Shown: piece after piece, positions 6,697 to 10,333 of the stretch
Layout: each line of letters starts with the position of its first letter
Numbering within the stretch: position 1 is the stretch's first letter
NCBI GenBank assembly: GCA_027057815.1
Contig: JALURD010000174.1
Coordinates: 1-10,333 of the forward strand
Direction of reading: 5' to 3'
DNA: 10,333 nucleotides
From: Acidilobaceae archaeon
GTDB lineage: Archaea; Thermoproteota; Thermoprotei_A; Sulfolobales; Acidilobaceae
Made by a program: the position numbers and the translations under genes
The notes under the pieces: generated by a model
The model's database searches: none
What the model saw: only the letters and a program-made list of their open reading frames with translations
Told to the model about the DNA's origin: nothing

Positions 6697-6992
6697 TTGT
6701 TCAACTACTTCATCCATTCCTTTAGGCAAACTTTGACACACTAATTTATCTGTACCACCTCCTAAGAATAAAGAGCGCCCTAAGCAAAGATTAAATTCAC
6801 CTACGCATACAAATATGCAGCTACGACTAACGCAATTACTGTAATAATGATTAAGCATTTAGCTAGTTAGGCTGCGGGCTAACCGAGTATCTAAACCCTA
6901 GAGCTCTTGCTCTAATGTCTCCATCCGACATTAGCAGCTTTTTACACTACAAAATCACCCTAAAAACACTGTTCTCCGTGGATAGTGCAGTG
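6697..6992. other. AT-rich intergenic stretch between divergent transcription units
   Basis: No protein gene is supported here. The stretch is rich in stops in every frame. Its only clear structure is the pair of hairpins at 6866-6883 and 6912-6934 described separately. It separates the minus-strand ABC exporter from the plus-strand HEPN/MNT pair. Confidence 0.5.
6912..6943 (+). terminator. hairpin followed by a T run
   Basis: CTAATGTC (6912-6919) pairs perfectly with GACATTAG (6927-6934) around a seven-base loop; after one unpaired base, AGC (6936-6938) can extend the stem with GCT (6909-6911). TTTTT follows at 6939-6943. On the plus strand this looks like an intrinsic terminator, yet no plus-strand gene ends here, because the gene to the left runs the other way. 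It may close a short non-coding transcript or simply be a chance fold. Confidence 0.4.
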
Positions 6993-7010
6993 TATTATAA
7001 TATATAAATA
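6993..7010 (+). promoter_or_regulatory. strong TATA-rich element upstream of the HEPN/MNT pair
   Basis: The run ATTATAATATATAAATA is the best TATA match in the window. Centred near 7005, it predicts transcription from about 7031 and therefore a leader of about 47 bases before the TTG at 7078, longer than for the other toxin operons here. The leader holds an ATG-started reading frame of 13 codons (7047-7088) overlapping the HEPN start. Confidence 0.45.
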
Positions 7011-7077
7011 ATCGTGCATATTAACCAAATAGCCCGCTCAAAGACAATGATATTAGGTGTAGTGGGGCTGGGCAAGT

Positions 7078-7479
7078 TTGTCTTTTGAGGAGGCAGAACT
7101 ATTGAAGAGGAGGGCAAACGCCTTTCTTAGAAATGCTTCCAGGCTAATTGAGGAGGGGGAGTACGACCTAGCCGCCTTCAGCTTGGAGCAGTATTGCCAG
7201 CTTATACTAAAGTATCGCCTACTAGTCCTTGAGGGATCCTATCCTCGGACACACTCTCTACGGCGGCTTATAAGGATGCTTGGGAGGCATGACTCTAGGG
7301 TGTTAGAGCTTGTGGAGAATATCCAGAACCTACACTATATTGCAAGACTCGAAGAAGCCTACATAGCTTCAAGGTATCTACCTTTAGTCTATGAAGAGAA
7401 GGAGGTGAGAGACCTCTACAACTTCGTAGTACGAGTCTTTAAGCCACTAGTAGAAGGAGGGGGTAATGATGAAGGATAA
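7078..7479 (+). CDS. HEPN-domain protein of a HEPN/MNT toxin-antitoxin pair
   Basis: The protein has 133 residues from TTG 7078, the only start available after the in-frame TAG at 7060. It is all-helical and follows the HEPN pattern of small partners of minimal nucleotidyltransferases: an N-terminal helix (AELLKRRANAFLRNASRLI), the helix DLAAFSLEQYCQLILKYRLL, the turn SYPRTHSLRRLI, and a late IASRY segment. HEPN partners of this kind can act as RNases. An R-x4-H spacing occurs at R66-H71 (RMLGRH), but it is not clearly the catalytic motif, so activity is uncertain. The following nucleotidyltransferase overlaps it by 14 bases; in studied pairs that partner adds AMP to the HEPN protein and silences it. 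The overlap shows that the two are translated together. Confidence 0.85.
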   Translation: MSFEEAELLKRRANAFLRNASRLIEEGEYDLAAFSLEQYCQLILKYRLLVLEGSYPRTHSLRRLIRMLGRHDSRVLELVENIQNLHYIARLEEAYIASRYLPLVYEEKEVRDLYNFVVRVFKPLVEGGGNDEG

Positions 7480-7777
7480 CATTCTAGAAGCGTTGAGAGA
7501 CTATAGGAGTATAGCCAGGAGGGTGAAAAAGATAGTGTTAGAGTACGATCCAGGAGCGCGAGTATACGTTTTCGGCTCCGTTGTAGAGGGGAGATATACT
7601 GGTGCAAGCGACATAGATATCCTCGTAGTTACAGAGATGATAGACAGGAAATACGATATCATGGCTAGAGTATACTATGAACTAGGGGACTATCCGCTAG
7701 AACTACATGTAGTAACTCCAGAGCAATACAAGAGATGGTACAAGCGCTTTATAAAAGGCGATATCGAAGAGGTATAA
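7466..7777 (+). CDS. MNT minimal nucleotidyltransferase, antitoxin of the HEPN/MNT pair
   Basis: The product has 103 residues from ATG 7466; a second ATG at 7469 lies at better spacing (8 bases) from GGAGG at 7456-7460 and may be the true start. The polymerase-beta-type active site is complete: FGS at residues 36-38 and DID at 49-51 give the GS-x10-DxD pattern, and E79 in YPLELHVVTP is a likely third metal ligand. The length is typical for MNT proteins. Known relatives transfer AMP to a tyrosine of the HEPN toxin. It overlaps the HEPN gene by 14 bases in the same operon. The region after its stop is occupied by a decayed vapC. Confidence 0.87.
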   Translation: MMKDNILEALRDYRSIARRVKKIVLEYDPGARVYVFGSVVEGRYTGASDIDILVVTEMIDRKYDIMARVYYELGDYPLELHVVTPEQYKRWYKRFIKGDIEEV

Positions 7778-7841
7778 CGGTGAACACTAACTCATCGCGT
7801 ACCCTGTACACCATACTACTTATCTAGCTTATCCGTATAAG

Positions 7842-8304
7842 ATACAATATCTCTTTGATGGAGAACGTGCAGATGAAGCCGAGAGACTCTAAGACCTTGC
7901 GGTGACTGTTGGGATTATCTATGAGATAAATTCGTGATAATAAGACGGCTCGCAAAGAAGAAACTGGGCAATATGAAGCTCAGTAAACTAAAGGAGCACA
8001 TAAGGACAAAAGGATTAGAATTTACATATGACATGCTAGAGAGATACACTAAAATGCTCAGCGAATTCAACATAGTGGTATTAAGAGACATGCAGGACCC
8101 AAGGAAATACTAGAGACCATGTGAAAGTACTAGCTAACCTCAAGCGACGCATTCATAGCTCTAACCTATAAGCATTACGGTATAAACACTATCCTTATCT
8201 TCGACGAAGACTTCAAACAGATACCGTGGCTAAAGGTTATATCATTTAGGCATGTGATTATACCACATGATTGTCGAGACTCAGCAAATCCGGTCACATC
8301 TTAA
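7842..8304 (+). pseudogene. vapC: decayed vapC, PIN toxin of the same family as the vapC at 9683
   Basis: Three pieces in two frames reconstruct a VapC. Piece one (7842-7930) reads IQYLFDGERADEAERL, a stop at 7890, then LAVTVGIIYEI, parallel to residues 11-47 of the VapC at 9683. Piece two (7925-8110) is in another frame and reads FVIIRRLAKKKLG through FTYDMLERYTKMLSEFNIVVLRD. Piece three (8101-8250) returns to the other register; after TGA 8122 and TAG 8131 it gives DAFIALTYKHYGINTILIFDEDFKQIPWLKV, the C-terminal active-site half. The first catalytic segment (DSN) is not recognisable. With at least two frame changes and three in-frame stops it cannot make a toxin. No matching vapB remains upstream; only about 65 bases separate it from the MNT stop. 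Confidence 0.85.
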
Positions 8305-8345
8305 GCCCCCTTAGAAGAACTTGATATGTCCCTCACAAGACTAGC

Positions 8346-8404
8346 GATGGTTTTGTGGAGTTTATGGCGGGCCCGACGGGATTCAAGGCCCGAGACCGCT
8401 GGCT
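8346..8404 (-). repeat. degenerate copy of the tRNA 3' end and its flank (attachment-site-like)
   Basis: This stretch matches 10271-10328 at about 50 of 59 positions by hand alignment. It covers 19 bases of downstream flank (two differences) and the tRNA 3' portion from the CCA end (8365) through the acceptor strand, T arm and variable region. TGGCGGGCCCG is identical in both. The T loop is damaged (the GTTCAAAT core is lost and one base inserted), and no 5' half follows, so it is not a tRNA gene. A tRNA 3' fragment lying on the 3' side of the intact gene in the same orientation is what integration of an element into the tRNA leaves behind. Confidence 0.75.
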
Positions 8405-8412
8405 GCTGACGC

Positions 8413-8459
8413 TATATAAACTCCGAGTTGCATGAGTGCATGAGAGACTGCAACGTATT
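8413..8459 (+). repeat. 47-base repeat with TATA box and inverted repeat, copy 1
   Basis: It matches 9318-9364 at 42 of 47 positions. It opens with TATATAAA (8413-8420) and contains GTTGCA (8427-8432) and TGCAAC (8449-8454), an inverted repeat separated by 16 bases, with two tandem TGCATGAG units between (8429-8444). A TATA box followed by a symmetrical site around the expected start of transcription looks like a promoter with operator, perhaps bound by the adjacent VapBC. It lies about 120 bases upstream of vapB at 8574, rather far, so a short leader RNA is also possible. Confidence 0.6.
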
Positions 8460-8573
8460 ATCAGTTACGGTAAGCAACCCTGAATAGTGGAAGAGGTAAT
8501 CGTGCGACATATCTTAATTATGTGAGCAAAAGCTTAGATCCCCTAGTGCTCTGCTAAAATTTGCGGGAGAGGC

Positions 8574-8777
8574 ATGTTGTCTAAGGTTATTAGAGTGAAA
8601 TATGAAAAGGGTGTGCTAAAACCTCTCGGTAAATTGGAACTGAGGGATGGCGAGATCATTGTTATCAGGATTTTAGGTAGGGATGTCGCCGGGGAAGTAT
8701 TTGGCTCGATAAGAGTGAATAAAAGTAAGGTCGATGAGGCCTTGAGGGAGGCTGATGATGAGTTCGGTTTGTATTGA
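8574..8777 (+). CDS. vapB: VapB antitoxin, DUF104 (AF2212-like) type
   Basis: The protein has 67 residues from ATG 8574, with GGGAGAGG ending 1-2 bases before the codon; a TTG directly after the ATG is an alternative start. The N-terminal half (IRVKYEKGVLKPLGKLELRDGE) is the hallmark of DUF104 antitoxins, a short beta structure found in archaea next to PIN toxins and distinct from the AbrB-type antitoxins earlier in the window. The C-terminal half (SKVDEALREADDEFGLY) is an acidic helix for toxin binding. It overlaps the following vapC by 20-23 bases. The protein resembles the VapB at 9465 most strongly in its first 30 residues. A shared AAARGCTTAGA element lies about 40-47 bases before both starts and may be the proximal promoter. 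Confidence 0.85.
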   Translation: MLSKVIRVKYEKGVLKPLGKLELRDGEIIVIRILGRDVAGEVFGSIRVNKSKVDEALREADDEFGLY

Positions 8778-9192
8778 TTCTAATGTTATAGTCAAATATT
8801 ATACGGGTGATATGGAGGCTAAGAGAGTGCTAGAGCCTGTACTTAACGGCGACGTAACAGGCTTCATTTACAATATCGTATTTTCTGAGGTAGTATTTGT
8901 CCTCCTCAAACTCCTAACAGACATGAAGGCCTATGAGCTGAAAAAGAAACCAGAATTAATCAAGGAGACCATCAGAAGGCTGGATAAGCAGATCGCATTC
9001 CTTCGGGAATACTTTATAGAATTGGAAATAAGCGAGGACGTTAAACAGACAGCCCTAGAAATAACGAAACAATATGGACTCCTACCCAATGACGCACTCA
9101 TAGCAGCTACATGCAAACACTACAACATAGACACACTCATCACATTCGACGAAGACTTCAAACGCATACCCTGGCTAAAAGTCGTTCCATAA
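8758..9192 (+). CDS. vapC: VapC toxin, PIN-domain ribonuclease
   Basis: I use ATG 8758 (144 residues), six bases after GAGGGAGG; an ATG at 8755 is also in frame. PIN active-site acids are visible at D7 (CIDSNVI), E44 (VFSEVVF), D112 (PNDALIA) and D131/D133 (FDEDFK). The pattern matches the VapC at 9683, but only about a third of residues agree outside the last 17. The final 52 bases (9141-9192, including the stop) are identical to 10090-10141, silent positions included, which points to exchange between the two genes. It should cleave RNA when free of its DUF104-type VapB, encoded by the overlapping upstream gene. Confidence 0.9.
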   Translation: MSSVCIDSNVIVKYYTGDMEAKRVLEPVLNGDVTGFIYNIVFSEVVFVLLKLLTDMKAYELKKKPELIKETIRRLDKQIAFLREYFIELEISEDVKQTALEITKQYGLLPNDALIAATCKHYNIDTLITFDEDFKRIPWLKVVP

Positions 9193-9317
9193 CTGCTATT
9201 CAAATAGAAGTTATTCTTAACGACAATATCAAGCATTCTTGTGTGAATCTATATGGAGATAAGTGATTAACAAGCCTACAAGTATTCCGGATATATTTTT
9301 GCAGTCTCGCTAGTCGA

Positions 9318-9364
9318 TATATAAACCCCGAGTTGCACGAGTGCATGAGAGAATGCAACACATT
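9318..9364 (+). repeat. 47-base repeat with TATA box and inverted repeat, copy 2
   Basis: This is the counterpart of 8413-8459, five differences in 47. TATATAAA is at 9318-9325, GTTGCA at 9332-9337 and TGCAAC at 9354-9359. The inverted-repeat arms are fully conserved although some bases around them differ. It lies 106 bases upstream of vapB at 9465. Similarity to a third place continues upstream: TTTTTGC to GATATA at 9296-9321 resembles 10227-10252 at 21 of 26 positions. Nothing else of note is seen in the gap 9193-9464. Confidence 0.6.
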
Positions 9365-9464
9365 CTCACCTAGAACAACCCGGCGTGATCCTCGGATCCA
9401 ATAATAATGCAACATCTAGGAGTAAAGGCTTAGAGGCCTTACCAGCCCACAGATAACGCTGGGG

Positions 9465-9686
9465 ATGATAAGGTTGTCCAAGGCTATACGAGTTAGGTAT
9501 GAGAAGGGCGTGCTGAAGCCCCTCGAACCTGTAGATCTGCGGGAGGGTGAGGAGAGGATAGCGGTACTGATTCCCATTAGTGAGGAGCGTAAACGTATAA
9601 TCCGCAAATACAGGGGAATACTAGGCAAGGCTTCCGACAAGGAGATAGAAGAGTTGCTTGCTGAGGCCGAGTGGGAGCCACTATGA
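9465..9686 (+). CDS. vapB: VapB antitoxin, DUF104 (AF2212-like) type
   Basis: The protein has 73 residues from ATG 9465; a TTG at 9474 corresponds to the second codon of the sister gene at 8574 and is an alternative start. The DUF104 core (IRVRYEKGVLKPLEPVDLREGE) is nearly the same as in the VapB at 8574. The second half (EERKRIIRKYRGILGKASDKEIEELLAEAEWEPL, in two helical segments) is different and longer, and is the part expected to recognise its own toxin. The stop shares four bases with the ATG of the next gene (ATGA overlap at 9683-9686), so the pair is translationally coupled. Confidence 0.85.
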   Translation: MIRLSKAIRVRYEKGVLKPLEPVDLREGEERIAVLIPISEERKRIIRKYRGILGKASDKEIEELLAEAEWEPL

Positions 9687-10141
9687 ACGAAACCTTATTC
9701 ATTGACTCCAACATATTCATCCACCTACTCTACGAAGGCTCTAAGGCGACGCAAGCTGAAGAGGTACTAGAGCGTTACACCTTGCTCACAACAAGTATGG
9801 CAGTAGTAGATGAGGTACTCCACTTCATTATTAGAAGAGAAGCACTGAAACACTACAGCGTGAGAAAAGCCTACGATTTAAGGAAGCTCATTCACAAGAG
9901 GGGGATAGCCTTCGCATTAGATCAAATAAACAAGTACCTGTCGCTACTAGAAGAGCTTTACATTAAGATATTGCCAGATCCGGAAATACCTCTCAGGCAG
10001 TTAGTAGACGTTATGAGCACATATAAGCTGACGCCCAAGGACGCAATTATCGCATTAACCTGTAGGCAATATGGAATAAGCAGAATTGCCACATTCGACG
10101 AAGACTTCAAACGCATACCCTGGCTAAAAGTCGTTCCATAA
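9683..10141 (+). CDS. vapC: VapC toxin, PIN-domain ribonuclease
   Basis: I start at ATG 9683 (152 residues), which forms an ATGA overlap with the vapB stop and follows GTGGGAG by about five bases; a GTG at 9671 would add four residues without support. Catalytic acids are D8 (FIDSNIF), E44 (VVDEVLHF), D120 (TPKDAIIA) and D139/D141 (FDEDFK). The broken vapC at 7842-8304 is more like this protein than like the VapC at 8758, notably over the FIIRR and FDEDFK segments. Its last 52 bases are identical to those of the vapC at 8758. It should act as an RNase restrained by the DUF104 antitoxin upstream. Confidence 0.9.
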   Translation: MNETLFIDSNIFIHLLYEGSKATQAEEVLERYTLLTTSMAVVDEVLHFIIRREALKHYSVRKAYDLRKLIHKRGIAFALDQINKYLSLLEELYIKILPDPEIPLRQLVDVMSTYKLTPKDAIIALTCRQYGISRIATFDEDFKRIPWLKVVP

Positions 10142-10210
10142 AGAGCCTAGTAACCTGAATGTCGTCTCATAGAGTAACGCGGATATGCTATCACGATTAT
10201 CAAGCTTGAG

Positions 10211-10240
10211 AAAGGCCTCAGCCGCGTTTTTGCGGCCTTG
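10211..10240. other. GC-rich hairpin after the last vapC
   Basis: GCCGC (10221-10225) pairs with GCGGC (10232-10236) around GTTTTT, and AAGG (10212-10215) can extend the fold with CCTT (10236-10239). There is no T run after the stem on the plus strand. Read on the minus strand the fold is followed by a short T-rich patch and could end the tRNA transcript. Either role is weakly supported. Confidence 0.3.
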
Positions 10241-10289
10241 GTAGCCGATATATTTTATGCCATGGTTAATGATGGTTTTGTTGAGTTTG

Positions 10290-10333
10290 TGGCGGGCCCG
10301 CCGGGATTTGAACCCGGGACCGCCGGCTTAGAA
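10290..10333 (-). tRNA. 3' part of a tRNA gene, probably tRNA-Arg (anticodon UCU), cut by the window edge
   Basis: Read on the minus strand, the 44 bases give TTCTAA (end of the anticodon loop), GCCGG (3' half of the anticodon stem), a short variable region, a T arm with CCGGG and CCCGG around TTCAAAT, the acceptor strand CGGGCCC, G, and an encoded CCA ending at 10290. Taking AA as positions 37-38 of the tRNA, the anticodon is TCT, which decodes AGA/AGG arginine codons. The 5' half lies beyond the window, so the amino acid call and any intron cannot be checked. The gene's 3' side faces the vapBC cluster, and a damaged copy of this end is at 8346-8404. Confidence 0.85.

Noticed and set aside
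8365..8407. A second tRNA gene at the fragment
   Set aside because: The T loop is disrupted and there is no 5' half, D arm or anticodon stem after it; it is a fragment only.
8413..9364. CRISPR array
   Set aside because: The 47-base repeat occurs only twice, about 900 bases apart, with genes between. No regularly spaced repeats are seen anywhere in the window.
9200..9640. Minus-strand open frames over the gap and vapB at 9465
   Set aside because: They lack domains and ribosome binding sites, and one is directly antisense to a well-supported DUF104 antitoxin.

Overview
The window looks like a hyperthermophilic crenarchaeal chromosome, possibly of the Desulfurococcales type; genus cannot be fixed from the sequence. 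The reasons are A/T-rich box A promoters placed so that transcripts would be nearly leaderless, frequent GTG and TTG starts, arginine codons dominated by AGG/AGA, much ATA isoleucine, a tRNA gene with an encoded CCA, and gene families typical of such archaea (AbrB-type and DUF104-type VapB, PIN-domain VapC, HEPN/MNT pairs, Csx1). Base composition is patchy. Positions 1-1970 and 4930-6670 are GC-rich and look like settled chromosomal genes. The stretches between and after them are more AT-rich and hold toxin-antitoxin genes, broken genes and short repeats.

Layout. Positions 1-398 hold the last 32 codons of a gene and a small one-helix membrane protein. A convergent gene at 414-1961 encodes a CARF-HEPN ribonuclease of the Csx1 family (DLTHG and RNFAAH motifs); no cas operon or CRISPR array is near it in the window. 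Positions 2074-2708 hold an AbrB-type vapB followed by a vapC that has lost its frame and gained a stop. Two intact AbrB/PIN vapBC pairs lie head to tail on the minus strand (2967-3711 and 3844-4522). A full-length ABC exporter is at 4928-6664, also minus. After a 400-base AT-rich gap with a terminator-like hairpin comes a plus-strand HEPN/MNT pair (7078-7777), then a heavily decayed vapC (about 7842-8304). Two more plus-strand vapBC pairs with DUF104-type antitoxins follow (8574-9192 and 9465-10141). The window ends inside a minus-strand tRNA gene, probably tRNA-Arg(UCU).

How the parts fit. The most striking pattern is at the right end. The tRNA 3' end plus about 20 bases of its downstream flank (10271-10333) recurs in degenerate form at 8346-8404. 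This is the arrangement left when an element integrates into a tRNA gene, and the 1.9 kb between the copies is filled by the two DUF104/PIN pairs. Just outside the inner copy lies the decayed vapC of the same family, suggesting repeated integration or duplication at this tRNA. Inside the interval the two vapC genes end in an identical 52-base block although the rest has diverged, and each vapBC pair is preceded by a 47-base repeat with a TATA box and an inverted repeat. Altogether the window carries five apparently intact toxin-antitoxin pairs, two broken toxins and a Csx1-type RNase: a defence/dormancy island with visible turnover, in which genes for RNA cleavage dominate.
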